This document shows, in pieces, positions 8,667 to 17,257 of a stretch of 64,000 nt of DNA; within the stretch, counting starts at the first letter, position 1; each line of letters begins with the position of its first letter. Source of the stretch: Streptomyces europaeiscabiei (GTDB lineage: Bacteria; Actinomycetota; Actinomycetes; Streptomycetales; Streptomycetaceae). Position numbers and translations under genes: made by a program. Where the stretch lies: the NCBI RefSeq assembly GCF_036346855.1, contig NZ_CP107841.1, forward strand, positions 3,972,001 to 4,036,000, in the 5' to 3' direction. Under the pieces are notes generated by a model that ran no database searches, had not been told where the DNA came from, and saw only the letters and a list, made by a program, of their open reading frames with translations.

Positions 8667-9470
8667 ATGACTTCGGAACGAATAACAGCCGCCGAGCCGG
8701 TCGGCGCCACTCGCCACAAACGTCGTTCCCGCTGGCTCAGCGGGAAGTTCCTGGCCCTCTTCCTCGCCATCGCGACCGTCCTGGGAGGCGTGACCCTGCT
8801 GACGACCGAGTCGCAGCAGAAGGCGAGCGCCGCCGTGGACGACGGCAACGGCTTCACCTTTCCCGGCCGCCTCGAAGAGATGGTCGCGTTCTGGGCCACC
8901 AAGGCCTGGCCGACGAACAAGGCCACGTCCTCGGAGCAGGACTCGAACGGCGTCACCGCCTTCATCTACCGCGGCGGCAACTACGGCGACCGGGACGGCC
9001 AGCTCACCGCGTTCATCCAGGCCAACTTCCCCAACGCACAGACGCCGACCTTCAACGAGTACGACATCGACTTCCGGCCCACCCGGAGGACCGCGCGCAA
9101 CGCCGACCGGATCGTCCGTGACTCGACCAACGGCTTCATCTTCTTCACCGACGACCACTACGCCAACTTCCACCTGTACGCCTACCAGAACCTTCCCGAC
9201 GTGGACGACGCCCAGCCGTCGATGCCCGACAACACCTTCACCGTCGACAACTCCCTCACTCCGGTCGTGGAGGAGACCGCCGGTGACCCGCCCGCGGGCG
9301 GCGACCGCGGCGGCACACCGGACCCGCTCGTCTTCACGCCCATCGAGGACCCGGACTTCGAGATCGCGAACAACGATCCGCTGGGGCAGGCCGACGAGAC
9401 GGGTGACCTCATCTACCAGCAGATCGGGGCCTTCCTGCTCGGCGCCCTGCTGCTCATCGCCAGCGTGTGA
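8667..9470 (+). CDS. Membrane-anchored guanyl-specific ribonuclease-like protein (N1/T1, RNase Sa type)
   Basis: A 267-aa protein. A basic stretch and hydrophobic segment (residues 22-46) form a signal peptide or anchor. Residues about 95-172 match the microbial RNase N1/T1/Sa fold: FNEYDID with Glu131, RTARNADRIV with Arg144 and Arg148, and TDDHYANFHLY with His164. These align with the catalytic Glu54, Arg65/69 and His85 of RNase Sa. Unlike secreted RNase Sa it has an acidic Pro-rich tail and a C-terminal hydrophobic segment (IGAFLLGALLLIASV), suggesting a surface-tethered enzyme. AAGGAG lies 9 nt before the ATG. A barstar-family gene follows, as expected for an RNase and its inhibitor. Confidence 0.78.
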   Translation: MTSERITAAEPVGATRHKRRSRWLSGKFLALFLAIATVLGGVTLLTTESQQKASAAVDDGNGFTFPGRLEEMVAFWATKAWPTNKATSSEQDSNGVTAFIYRGGNYGDRDGQLTAFIQANFPNAQTPTFNEYDIDFRPTRRTARNADRIVRDSTNGFIFFTDDHYANFHLYAYQNLPDVDDAQPSMPDNTFTVDNSLTPVVEETAGDPPAGGDRGGTPDPLVFTPIEDPDFEIANNDPLGQADETGDLIYQQIGAFLLGALLLIASV

Positions 9471-9480
9471 CGATCGAGAA

Positions 9481-9570
9481 CAGGACCATGCCCGCCAGGA
9501 CCGGGACCGGGACCGGGACCACCGGAACCGAGACCGGGCAGGTCAGGACCGGAACCGAGACCGGGCGCTG
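9481..9570. repeat. GACCGG-type short tandem repeats
   Basis: After the RNase stop there are repeated GGACCG hexamers, then two direct copies of ACCGGAACCGAGACCGGGC separated by a few bases. They are non-coding. Confidence 0.7.
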
Positions 9571-9603
9571 ATCGCACGGGCACAGGACCAACGCGCCGAA
9601 GAA

Positions 9604-9640
9604 CGGGTGCTCCGCGGTACCTTCCTCCGCGGAGCACCCG
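9604..9640 (+). terminator. Hairpin after the RNase gene
   Basis: A 14-bp perfect stem (CGGGTGCTCCGCGG, 9604-9617, with 9627-9640) and 9-nt loop separate the RNase gene from the barstar gene. It would uncouple the two transcription units at least in part. Confidence 0.75.
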
Positions 9641-9732
9641 GCGGCGGCAGCGGCGCGGTCCCGGCCTGCCCGAAGCACGACCCCGTGGACTCCGGGCTCG
9701 CGGCCCCCTTTCGCCATCAGCGAGGACACCTC

Positions 9733-10194
9733 ATGCACTGGCTGGAACTGACCGTCGACGAACCACCGGGAGAGGTTCTGCCCGTGGTGATCCGTGGCAC
9801 CGGCTGCCGCACCAGCGCGGAGCTCTTCGCCGCGTGGGCCCAGGCCCTGGATTTCCCCAGCCACTTCGGGCACAACTGGAACGCCTTCCATGACTGCGTC
9901 TCGGAGCGGGCGCTGTGGCACTCCGACCCCGACGGGCCGCCCCCCGCGGGCCCGCTGACGATCCTGGTCGAGGACGCGTTCCTGCTCCTCACCGACGCGC
10001 CTCCCCCGGAACTCGAGGTCCTGCTCCAAACCCTCTCCGACGCCGCCACGGTCGCCGACGACGACGAGGACGCCGGCGTGTACCCGGACGGCTTCAGGCT
10101 CCATGTGCTGCTGCGCGACACCCCCGACCGGCTTCGCGTCCTCGCCCGCCGCGTCCGGGCCGCGGACCCGAACCGGGCTCCCCGAGGAAAGTAA
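9733..10194 (+). CDS. Barstar family protein (RNase inhibitor)
   Basis: A 153-aa protein. Barstar-type inhibitors bind and block barnase-like and RNase Sa-like guanyl RNases in the cytoplasm. The family signature is clear: VVIRGTGCRTSAELFAAWAQALDFPSHFGHNWNAFHDCVSE is the classical barstar segment containing FP.HFG.NWNAF. The C-terminal half is an acidic extension (DDDEDAG). GAGGA precedes the ATG at 9733. The gene lies directly downstream of a guanyl-RNase-like gene, so the pair probably forms a toxin-immunity unit, although a hairpin lies between them. Confidence 0.88.
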   Translation: MHWLELTVDEPPGEVLPVVIRGTGCRTSAELFAAWAQALDFPSHFGHNWNAFHDCVSERALWHSDPDGPPPAGPLTILVEDAFLLLTDAPPPELEVLLQTLSDAATVADDDEDAGVYPDGFRLHVLLRDTPDRLRVLARRVRAADPNRAPRGK

Positions 10195-10266
10195 TGGGCG
10201 TACGGGACCGGCGCCGTCCGAGGATTAGCCTCGACCGACAGCGATCAGGAGCGGCAGGAGGCAGGG

Positions 10267-10569
10267 ATGGCGAAGGTTCCCACGGCGGCGGTGGCCGCGA
10301 GCGGGCTCATCGGTGGGTACGGGGTGGCCCGCTGGACGAAGAAGCGGCCGCTCGGTGGGGTGGTGCTCGCGGTGGCCGGGGCCGCCGCGGCTCAGCAGTG
10401 GCAAAAGGCTGCCGGAGGCAAGGCGGCGGGGGCGCTGACCGCCGGGTATGTGGCCGCGTTCGCCGGGTCGCATCCCCTGGCAAAGAAGGTGGGGGCCTGG
10501 CCTGCGGTGTTCGGGGTGGCCGGGGTGGTCGCGGCGGCCTCTTGGGTGGTGGCTGACCGCAAGGGGTAG
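10267..10569 (+). CDS. Small membrane protein
   Basis: A 100-aa protein with three or four short hydrophobic segments (about 5-20, 28-43, 55-68, 78-95) rich in Ala and Gly. AGGAGG sits 6 nt before the ATG, which strongly supports translation. I do not recognise a family; similar small Ala/Gly-rich membrane proteins are common in Streptomyces. Confidence 0.7.
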   Translation: MAKVPTAAVAASGLIGGYGVARWTKKRPLGGVVLAVAGAAAAQQWQKAAGGKAAGALTAGYVAAFAGSHPLAKKVGAWPAVFGVAGVVAAASWVVADRKG

Positions 10570-10580
10570 GGGTTGCACCG

Positions 10581-10703
10581 GTCGGGTGATGCGGGTCGGG
10601 TGGTGCGGGTCGGGTGGTGCGGGTCGGGTGGTGCGGGTCGGGTGGTGCGGGTCGGGTGGTGCGGGTCGGGTGGTGCGGGTCGGGTGGTGCGGGTCGGGTG
10701 TGG
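10581..10703. repeat. 14-bp G-rich tandem array (8.6 copies)
   Basis: GTCGGGTGGTGCGG is repeated head to tail eight times plus a partial unit, between the converging ends of the small membrane gene and the GlxA-type gene. The first copy has one substitution. The G-runs read GGG-TC-GGG-TGGTGC-GGG-TC-GGG, which satisfies the usual G-quadruplex rule. The period is not a multiple of three and no gene covers it. Confidence 0.95.
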
Positions 10704-10766
10704 TTGCTCGCGGCCACGTGTGCGGAGCCGCACGATGTCACAGCCCCGCCCCTGACTTCGCCGCGG

Positions 10767-11750
10767 TCACTCCCTTTCAAGGGGGGTGGCTTCGTCGCGG
10801 TCACTCCCCCTGAAAGCCCGCCGGTACGCGTACGGGCTCGTCCCCACCACCCTCTTGAAGCGGTCCCGGAACGCCGTCGGGGAGCCGAAGCCCGCCTGGG
10901 TCGCGACGCGTTCGATCGTGTGGTCGGTGGACTCCAGGAGGTACTGGGCGCGGCGGACCCTCGCCCGGTGCAGCCACTGCAACGGCGTCGTGCCGGTCTG
11001 TTCGCGGAAGCGGCGGTTCAGGGTGCGGGCGCTGGTGCCGGCGTGGAGGGCGATGTCGTCCAGCGTCAGATCCCGCTCCACGTTCTCCTCCAGCCAGCGC
11101 AGGAGGGGTTCCATCGTCGCGCCGGCGGGAGCCGGGGGCTGGTCCTGGACGATGAACTGGGCCTGGCCGCCCTCCCGTTCGAGGGGCATGACACACATCC
11201 GGGCGGTGAACGCGGCGACCGCCGAGCCATGGTCCTTGCGGATCATGTGCAGGCACATGTCCATGGCCGCGGCGGCGCCCGCCGAGGTCAGGAACTGGCC
11301 GTTGTCGACGTAGAGGACGTTCGGGTCGACGGTGACCTCGGGGTGGCGGGCCGCCAGATCGGGGGCCGCGATCCAGTGGGTCGTGGCGCGCAGTCCGTCC
11401 AGCAGGCCCGTCGCCGCGAAGAGGAACGCGCCGACGCAGATCGAGGCGATCCGCGTCCCACTCGCCGCCGCCGCGTGCAGCGCCTCCGTCACGCCCGGCG
11501 GCAGCGGCACGGTCGGGTCGGCCGTCCCCGGCAGGATGATCGTGTCGGCCTCGGCCAGCGCATCGAGGCCGTACGGCGCCCGCACGCTGAACGGTCCCGC
11601 CTTCACCTCCCCGTCCCCCTCCACCGAGCAGACCCGCACCCGGTACGCCTCCCGCCCGTCCGGCAACCGGGCCCAGCCGAAGGTGTCGATGGGGGCGGAC
11701 AGGTCGAAGGGGATCACATCGTCCAGCGCCAGTACGGCCACGGTGTGCAT
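10767..11750 (-). CDS. GlxA-family transcriptional regulator (DJ-1/PfpI + AraC HTH)
   Basis: A 327-aa protein. Residues 1-190 form a DJ-1/PfpI (class I glutamine amidotransferase-like) domain with the nucleophile-elbow motif ASICVGAFLFAATGLLDG around Cys105. Residues about 225-315 are two AraC-type helix-turn-helix motifs (LDDIALHAGTSARTLNRRF and IERVATQAGFGSPTAFRDRF). GlxA-like regulators respond to small metabolites and often control divergent or nearby genes. The divergent neighbour here is a DUF2269-like membrane protein, a plausible but unproven target. The signature is complete. Confidence 0.9.
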   Translation of the reverse strand: MHTVAVLALDDVIPFDLSAPIDTFGWARLPDGREAYRVRVCSVEGDGEVKAGPFSVRAPYGLDALAEADTIILPGTADPTVPLPPGVTEALHAAAASGTRIASICVGAFLFAATGLLDGLRATTHWIAAPDLAARHPEVTVDPNVLYVDNGQFLTSAGAAAAMDMCLHMIRKDHGSAVAAFTARMCVMPLEREGGQAQFIVQDQPPAPAGATMEPLLRWLEENVERDLTLDDIALHAGTSARTLNRRFREQTGTTPLQWLHRARVRRAQYLLESTDHTIERVATQAGFGSPTAFRDRFKRVVGTSPYAYRRAFRGSDRDEATPLERE

Positions 11751-11923
11751 GGCGGGAGTTTAGGCCTGCGCCTGATTTCCGCCAGGCGCTCCGACACTGG
11801 TCCGTCACGGACTCACCCCTCCGACACGTCCCGGTCCACACCCCGGCGAGTCTGGCGAGAATCCGTTGACCTCTGGCAATCCCGCCACTTCTACGAGATC
11901 GTTCCGCGCCCTACCGTCCCACC

Positions 11924-12508
11924 GTGACCAAGTTCCTGCTCTCCCTCCACGTCCTCGCCGCGATCATCGCCGTCGGGCCCATCACCGTCGCGGCCAGCAT
12001 GTTCCCGCCGAGCGCGCGCAAGGCGCTGGCCGAACCCGGAAGCGAGCGGGCGGTGTCGGCCGTACGGCTGCTGCACCGGATCTGCCGGGTGTACGGCGGT
12101 GTGGGCATCGCCGTGCCCGTGCTCGGCTTCGCCACGGCGATGAGCATGGGGGTGCTGAAGGACGCCTGGCTGATCGTGTCGATGCTGCTGACCGCCCTCG
12201 CGGCCATGGTCCTGCTGGCGCTGGTGCTGCCCCGGCAGGAGGAGATCCTGGAGAGGATCGGCGGAAGGGGCGGGATCAGGACAGTCGACGGAACCGGGAC
12301 GGCCGACGGAACCGGGACGGCCGACGGGACCGGGATGGCCGGTGCGACCGGTACGGCCCGCGAGACCGGGACCGCCGACGGGACCCGTACTGCCGTCGGA
12401 GTCAAGGCCACCGCCCAACTCGCCATGTTCACCGGGGTGTTCAACCTGCTGTGGGCGACGGTCACGATCCTGATGATCGTCCGGCCCGGTTCGACCACGG
12501 GGGCCTGA
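11924..12508 (+). CDS. DUF2269-like integral membrane protein
   Basis: A 194-aa protein with four predicted transmembrane helices. The N-terminus FLLSLHVLAAIIAVGPITVAAS and the following LLHRICRVYGG are typical of the DUF2269 family, whose function is unknown. Between helices three and four there is a hydrophilic insert of about 45 residues made of near-repeats of GTADGT, encoded by 18-bp tandem DNA. The start is GTG with no obvious ribosome-binding site. It is divergent from the GlxA-type regulator. Confidence 0.7.
   Translation: MTKFLLSLHVLAAIIAVGPITVAASMFPPSARKALAEPGSERAVSAVRLLHRICRVYGGVGIAVPVLGFATAMSMGVLKDAWLIVSMLLTALAAMVLLALVLPRQEEILERIGGRGGIRTVDGTGTADGTGTADGTGMAGATGTARETGTADGTRTAVGVKATAQLAMFTGVFNLLWATVTILMIVRPGSTTGA
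12289..12405. repeat. 18-bp in-frame tandem repeat in the DUF2269-like gene
   Basis: Degenerate copies of ACGGCCGACGGAACCGGG encode the GTADGT repeats of the loop between helices three and four. The unit length keeps the frame. Confidence 0.75.
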
Positions 12509-12556
12509 CTCCCACCCGACTTCCCAGCGGTGCTCGCGTGGGTGCATGATCCGGCC

Positions 12557-13057
12557 ATGCATCCACAGCAGTCGCCCTCCCAGGCCTACCTCGCCTCCGT
12601 GGCCGCCCGTCTCGCCGCCGACGAATGCCGTACCTGGTGGGAGGAGTGGGCCGGGGTGCCCGTGCTCGTCGGGCGCCGGGCCGACTTCAGGTGGAGCTGG
12701 ATGGGGACGAAGCTGCACCTGTTCACGGTGGCAGCGGCGGTCCAGGAGATAACCATCCCGACCATCGAGACCTTCACCGACCAGGTGCTGACGTACGCGA
12801 AGAAGACGAAGGGCGGCCTGCCGGCCGGGATCCAGAACGGCATCGGCGCGTTCCCGGTGCTGGTCAGCGACCGGGTGGACCCGGCGGCCGTACGGTGGGC
12901 GGAGGCCCAGCAGCGCAACAAGTGGGCCTGCATGGCCAGGCCCGTCGTGGTCGACAGCACCCAGCAGTACGTGGGCTCCTACCACGGCACGCCGGTCGTC
13001 GGCCTCGCCTACTCCTCGTACTTCGAGGACAAGGCCCGGCGGTACTTCTACGGCTGA
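12557..13057 (+). CDS. Conserved hypothetical protein
   Basis: A 166-aa soluble protein. I do not recognise a domain. It is rich in tryptophan and aromatic residues (WWEEWAG, RWSWMG), has a central alpha/beta pattern, and lacks a signal peptide or membrane helix. Codon use matches its neighbours. No clear ribosome-binding site precedes the ATG at 12557; the reading frame and third-position GC support coding. An 8-bp repeat array lies shortly after its end. Confidence 0.65.
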   Translation: MHPQQSPSQAYLASVAARLAADECRTWWEEWAGVPVLVGRRADFRWSWMGTKLHLFTVAAAVQEITIPTIETFTDQVLTYAKKTKGGLPAGIQNGIGAFPVLVSDRVDPAAVRWAEAQQRNKWACMARPVVVDSTQQYVGSYHGTPVVGLAYSSYFEDKARRYFYG

Positions 13058-13129
13058 GTGCGCCCGAGTGCGGCGGCCGGGCGGGCGAGCGGCACCGACA
13101 ACACTCAACCGCTCAGCCCCCCAACCGCT

Positions 13130-13169
13130 CAGCAGGTCAGCAGGTCAGCAGGTCAGCAGGTCAGCAGGT
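13130..13169. repeat. 8-bp tandem repeat (five copies)
   Basis: CAGCAGGT is repeated five times. The array runs into the stop codon of the Mth938-like gene on the minus strand. Because the unit is 8 bp, copy-number changes inside the last codons would alter the C-terminus. Confidence 0.9.
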
Positions 13170-13529
13170 CGAGTGGAACAGGCCGCCGACGGACTCCCCC
13201 TCGGCCGCCAGTCGGTTGTACAGATCGACGGCATCCTTCGTCTCCTCGATGTGCGCGGTGACGCCCGCCTCACGAAGCAGCAGCGAGGTCTCCGGCATCG
13301 TCTTCAGCCGCCGGTCCATGCCCTCGCTCAGGACGACGACCGTGCAGCCACGGTCGAGGAGTTCGCGTACGTCCGCGGGCTGGATGCCGGGCTCGTGGCG
13401 GGTGCCGTGCTCGCTCCAGTCCCAGGCGTGCCCGCCCCCGGGGTAGAGGACGAAGTCCTTGCCGTCCGCGAGCCCTTCGACCTCCATCCGTCCCCATGAG
13501 ACGTGCGTGATCAGCGGCGATCTCTTCAT
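13161..13529 (-). CDS. Mth938-like domain protein
   Basis: A 122-aa protein covering the whole Mth938/DUF498 fold: SPLITHVSWGRMEVEG at the N-terminus, then HEPGIQPADVRELLDRG, VVVLSEGM, and a terminal YNRLAAEGESVGGLFHSTC ending like the family LHLTC. The family is widespread; the human relative AAMDC has no agreed biochemical role. The ATG at 13529 has AGGGGA 5 nt upstream. The last codon and stop fall inside an 8-bp repeat array. Confidence 0.8.
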   Translation of the reverse strand: MKRSPLITHVSWGRMEVEGLADGKDFVLYPGGGHAWDWSEHGTRHEPGIQPADVRELLDRGCTVVVLSEGMDRRLKTMPETSLLLREAGVTAHIEETKDAVDLYNRLAAEGESVGGLFHSTC

Positions 13530-13607
13530 CGTGTCCCCTGTACGTCGTCGCGCGAAGGCGATCAGTTTGTCAGCCCCGATCAACCACTCCTGATCCGCTG
13601 CTCCTGA

Positions 13608-14072
13608 TCAGCCACATCCACCGCTCCTGATCAGCCACTCCTCGTCGGCCGTCTCCGTCCGGAAGCCCCGTGCCACCGACGCCGCCACCAGCACCCACGC
13701 GCCGAGCACCAACGTGAAGAAGGCCCAGGACAGGGGCCAGACGGAGGCGTCCAGGGGCTCGGGGTGGGTGTGGAAGGAGGTGTACATCAGGGCGGACGGC
13801 GGGACGGCGACCAGGAGCACCGGCCAGGCCAGGGCGTCCCGGTGGCCGAAGTAGGCCGCGAGGAGCAGCAGGACGAGGGCGAGGGCGACGACCCCCGTGA
13901 CGGTCACGGGGGTCGTCTCCGAGAGGGAACCCTTCAGTTCGGGCCGGTTGTTCAGGTCCCACGGAAGGCAGAGGCGGTACGCGGCCGCGGCGAGGGCGGC
14001 GCCGAGCAGGCGGGTCAGCCAGCGTTCCGGCCAGGGGCGCGTGCGCAGGGGGCGGAGCAGCTTCTCGGTCAT
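13608..14072 (-). CDS. Integral membrane protein
   Basis: A 154-aa protein with about four transmembrane helices (about 20-36, 58-73, 80-96, 112-133). I do not recognise a family. A basic N-terminus and acidic C-terminal tail suggest both ends are cytoplasmic. Around its stop codon the DNA carries two or three copies of CTCCTGATCAGCCAC, another short direct repeat at a gene end. Confidence 0.65.
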   Translation of the reverse strand: MTEKLLRPLRTRPWPERWLTRLLGAALAAAAYRLCLPWDLNNRPELKGSLSETTPVTVTGVVALALVLLLLAAYFGHRDALAWPVLLVAVPPSALMYTSFHTHPEPLDASVWPLSWAFFTLVLGAWVLVAASVARGFRTETADEEWLIRSGGCG

Positions 14073-14163
14073 GCGTACGAGGGTTCCTGGGCGGGCGCCG
14101 GGCCGACAGAGTACGGATACTCAGTCCGGCCTACTCACCCATACCCAGAGGGGCAGCGCCCGA

Positions 14164-14218
14164 AGGGGCGCGGGGAACTGCGCGGCCAGCCACGACGGCG
14201 CCGCGCGCCGCGCGCCGC
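14164..14218. repeat. REP-like dispersed element, copy A
   Basis: The core AGGGGCGCGGGGAACTGCGC followed by GGCCAGCCACGAC lies after the MFS gene stop. Related copies occur at 18838, 35436-35510, 55670-55705 and 56001-56065. A GCGCCGCGCGCCGCGC run follows. See findings. Confidence 0.8.
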
Positions 14219-14257
14219 GCACGACCAACCGCCCAACCCGGCGCCCTCGGCGGAGCG

Positions 14258-15730
14258 TCACGCCCTCGCCGACAGTGGCTCGGCGATGTCCTCCAGGGAG
14301 CGCCGCTCCGCACGCACCGCGAGGAACGCCGCCACCAGGCCCGCCGCGCACATCAGAGCCGCGCCGATCCGGAAGGCGAGGACGGTGTCGGAGACGACGC
14401 CGGACTCCGTCAGCTCGGCGAAGATCAGCGGGCCGCTGATGCCGCCGGCTGCCGTGCCGATGGCGTAGAAGAAGGCGATGGCCATCGCGCGGGTCTCCAT
14501 GGGGAAGACCTCGGAGACCGTCAGATAGGCGCTGCTCGCCCCGGCCGAGGCGAAGAAGAGCACCACGCACCAGCAGGCCGTCAGGGTCACGTCGTCGAGC
14601 GAACCCCGGCCGAACAGCCAGGCGGTGACGAAGAGCAGGACACCGGACAGCAGATACGTCGACGAGATCATGATCTTGCGGCCGACCGTGTCGAACAGCC
14701 TGCCGAGCAGGAGGGGGCCGAGCAGGTTGCCGGCGGCGATGACGGCGAAGTAGTAGCCGGTGTCGGAGGTCGGGACGTCGTAGAACGTGGTGAGGATCGC
14801 GCCGAAGCCGAAGGTGATCGCGTTGTAGAGGAACGCCTGGCCGATGAAGAGGGAGAAGCCGAGGATCGCGCGGCGGCGGTACTGGGAGAAGACCGTACGG
14901 GCGATCGTGCCGAAGCCGATGCTCTCGCGCTGATGGACGGTCATCTCGCTCTCGGCGGGCGGCAGCGCGCGGCCCTTCTCCGCCTCGACCTGCTCCTCCG
15001 CCTCCCCCACCAGCCGTTCGGCCTCCTGTTCCCTGCCGTGGATCAGCAGCCAGCGGGGACTCTCGGGGACGTTCCGGCGGACCAGCAGGATCACCAGGCC
15101 CAGCACCACACCGAGGGCGAAGGTCAGCCGCCAGCCGACGTTCGCCGGGAAGAGGTCGGTGTTCAGGGCGACGATCGACAGCAGCGAGCCGCCGATCGCG
15201 CCGAGCCAGAAGCTGCCGTTGATGACGATGTCGACGCGGCCCCGGTACTTGGACGGGATCAGCTCGTCGATCGCGGAGTTGATGGCCGCGTACTCGCCGC
15301 CGATACCGAAGCCGGTGAGGAAGCGGAAGAGGAAGAACCACCAGGTGGAGAAGGAGACGGCCGTCAGCGCGGTCGCCGCCAGATAGACCAGCAGGGTCAC
15401 CATGAACAGCTTCTTGCGGCCGAACCGGTCGGTCATCCGGCCGAAGAAGAGGGCGCCCGCACAGGCGCCCGCCACGTACAGCGCGGCCGCCATACCCGTG
15501 ACCTGCGCGGATGTGATGGGCAGTCCGCTGCCCTCCTCGGAGAGCCGGCCCGCGATGTTGCCGACGACGGTCACCTCCAGACCGTCGAGGATCCACACGG
15601 TGCCGAGGCCGATCACGATCGTCCAGTGCCAGCGGGACCAGGGAAGACGGTCCAGGCGCGCCGGTACGGCAGTGGTGATCACACCGGGCGAGCCTGGTGA
15701 ACCCGGTGACTGCGGGTCGGTGACGGACAT
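14258..15730 (-). CDS. MFS transporter (sugar porter-like)
   Basis: A 490-aa protein with 12 predicted transmembrane helices and a large cytoplasmic loop between helices 6 and 7. MFS signatures are clear: FFGRMTDRFGRKKLF after helix 2, FRFLTGFGIGGEYAAINSAIDELIP in helix 4-5, VPESPRWLLIHGR after helix 6, and LFDTVGRKIMI after helix 8. The PESPRWL motif and charge pattern place it among sugar/metabolite:H+ symporters; the substrate is unknown. The ATG at 15730 has GGAGGG about 11 nt upstream. It appears monocistronic. Confidence 0.88.
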   Translation of the reverse strand: MSVTDPQSPGSPGSPGVITTAVPARLDRLPWSRWHWTIVIGLGTVWILDGLEVTVVGNIAGRLSEEGSGLPITSAQVTGMAAALYVAGACAGALFFGRMTDRFGRKKLFMVTLLVYLAATALTAVSFSTWWFFLFRFLTGFGIGGEYAAINSAIDELIPSKYRGRVDIVINGSFWLGAIGGSLLSIVALNTDLFPANVGWRLTFALGVVLGLVILLVRRNVPESPRWLLIHGREQEAERLVGEAEEQVEAEKGRALPPAESEMTVHQRESIGFGTIARTVFSQYRRRAILGFSLFIGQAFLYNAITFGFGAILTTFYDVPTSDTGYYFAVIAAGNLLGPLLLGRLFDTVGRKIMISSTYLLSGVLLFVTAWLFGRGSLDDVTLTACWCVVLFFASAGASSAYLTVSEVFPMETRAMAIAFFYAIGTAAGGISGPLIFAELTESGVVSDTVLAFRIGAALMCAAGLVAAFLAVRAERRSLEDIAEPLSARA

Positions 15731-15794
15731 GGGCTGGGGCTCCCTCCACGTCGAGCGAACCCGATCCGTGTGCCCCGACGAGCAGTTACTACGC

Positions 15795-15853
15795 CCCGCC
15801 ACTCACCGCTCGCCGCTCGCCGCCCGCCGCCCGCCACTCGCCACTCGCCACTC
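15795..15853. repeat. CGCC(A/G)CTCGCC short repeats
   Basis: Repeated CGCCACTCGCC and CGCCGCCCGCC units fill most of the 170-bp gap between the DUF445 gene end and the MFS gene start. They are non-coding and degenerate. Confidence 0.7.
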
Positions 15854-15904
15854 ACTGGTCGTCCGCCCGGCCCGCCGGACGAACACCCGTGCGCGCGCCG
15901 CCTC

Positions 15905-17257
15905 CTACGCCCCCAGCGCCCGCGACACCGTGTAGATCAGCAGGCCCGCCAGGGAGCCCACCACCGTGCCGTTGATCCGGATGAACTGCAGGTCGCGGCC
16001 GATGTTGGCCTCGATCTTCTTCGTGGTGTGCTCGGGGTCCCAGCTCGCGACGGTCTCGGTGATGAGGGAGGTGATCTCCGCGCGGTAGGTGGTCACGACG
16101 TGCACCGCCGCACCCTCGACCCACTTGTCGACCTTGGCCTGCGCGCTCGGCTCGGTCGCCATCCGGGTCCCAAGCGACAGCAGGGACGTGCGAACCCGCA
16201 GCCGCAGCTCGCTGCGCTCGTCCTCGGCGGCGGACACGATCATCGACCGTACGGCCGTCCAGGCGGAGGCGATGAGGTCCTGGACCTCGCCCCGGCCGAG
16301 CACCTCGCCCTTCAGCCGCTCCACCCGCGCGCGGGTGTCCGTGTCGGACTGGAGATCGGTGGCGAAGTCGGTGAGGAAACGGTCGAGGGCGCCGCGCGCC
16401 GGGTGGGTGGGCGAGTCACGCATCTCGGTGGTGAAGCGCAGCAGTTCCTTGTAGACCCGTTCGCCGATCCTCCGGTCGACGAACCGGGGGGTCCAGCCGG
16501 GGGCGCCGCCCTCGACCGCGTCCATGACCTGCTCGTCATGGAGTATCAGCCAGTTCTGGGCGCGGGCGCAGACCAGGTCCACGATCCGCCGGTGGCCGCC
16601 GTCGGTGACGACCTTCTCCAGCATCTTGCCGATACCGGGCGCGATCTCCTGGGCGTTCGCCCGACGCGTGATCGCCTCCCCGACCACGGCCTGCACGTCC
16701 GAGTCGCGCAGCACGGTCAGGGCGCCCCGGAGCGCGGTCGCCAGCTCGGCCGTCACCCGGTCGGCGTTCTGCGGCTCGGCGAGCCACGCGCCGAGCCGGC
16801 TGCCGATGCCGACGGCCCGCAGCCGCTGCCGTACGACATCGTGGGAGAGGAAGTTCTCGCCGACGAACTCACCGAGCGAGACGCCCAGTTGGTCCTTCTT
16901 GGTGGGGATGATCGCGGTGTGCGGGATGGGCAGCCCGAGCGGATGCCGGAACAGCGCGGTCACGGCGAACCAGTCCGCGAGCGCACCCACCATGCCCGCC
17001 TCGGCGGCCGCCGCGACATAGCCGGCCCACGCTCCCGCGCCCTCGTGCGAGGCCCACTTGGCCAGCACGTACACCACGGCCACGAAGAGCAGGAGCCCGG
17101 CCGCGATGAGCTTCATCTGCCGGACGCCCCGCTGTTTCTCCTCGTCGGCGGCGCTGAAGGTGGTCATGGTGCGATGCGAAGCACGCGGCTCGGCGCTCAC
17201 CGCCGCCGCTGCCGCTCCTGACGTCTCCGCCGCGTCTTCCGCCTTCGTACGGTCCAT
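15905..17257 (-). CDS. DUF445 domain membrane protein
   Basis: A 450-aa protein. Two hydrophobic segments near residues 48-67 and 75-95 lead into the DUF445 motif GALADWFAVTALFRHPLGLPIPHTAIIP, the most conserved part of the family. A long helical region and a C-terminal membrane segment (GTVVGSLAGLLIYTV) follow. The N-terminal 40 residues are Ala/Glu-rich and probably disordered. DUF445 proteins (YheB/YjiN-like) have no established role. It is divergent from the GDSL hydrolase. Confidence 0.85.
   Translation of the reverse strand: MDRTKAEDAAETSGAAAAAVSAEPRASHRTMTTFSAADEEKQRGVRQMKLIAAGLLLFVAVVYVLAKWASHEGAGAWAGYVAAAAEAGMVGALADWFAVTALFRHPLGLPIPHTAIIPTKKDQLGVSLGEFVGENFLSHDVVRQRLRAVGIGSRLGAWLAEPQNADRVTAELATALRGALTVLRDSDVQAVVGEAITRRANAQEIAPGIGKMLEKVVTDGGHRRIVDLVCARAQNWLILHDEQVMDAVEGGAPGWTPRFVDRRIGERVYKELLRFTTEMRDSPTHPARGALDRFLTDFATDLQSDTDTRARVERLKGEVLGRGEVQDLIASAWTAVRSMIVSAAEDERSELRLRVRTSLLSLGTRMATEPSAQAKVDKWVEGAAVHVVTTYRAEITSLITETVASWDPEHTTKKIEANIGRDLQFIRINGTVVGSLAGLLIYTVSRALGA

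Noticed and set aside
10581..10703. 14-bp repeats considered as a CRISPR array or as coding
   Set aside because: The units are too short with no spacers, and the period breaks any single reading frame; no gene covers them.
14258..15730. MFS transporter considered as an antibiotic efflux pump
   Set aside because: The PESPRWL and EYAAINSAIDELIP motifs fit sugar/metabolite symporters; no resistance regulator adjoins.
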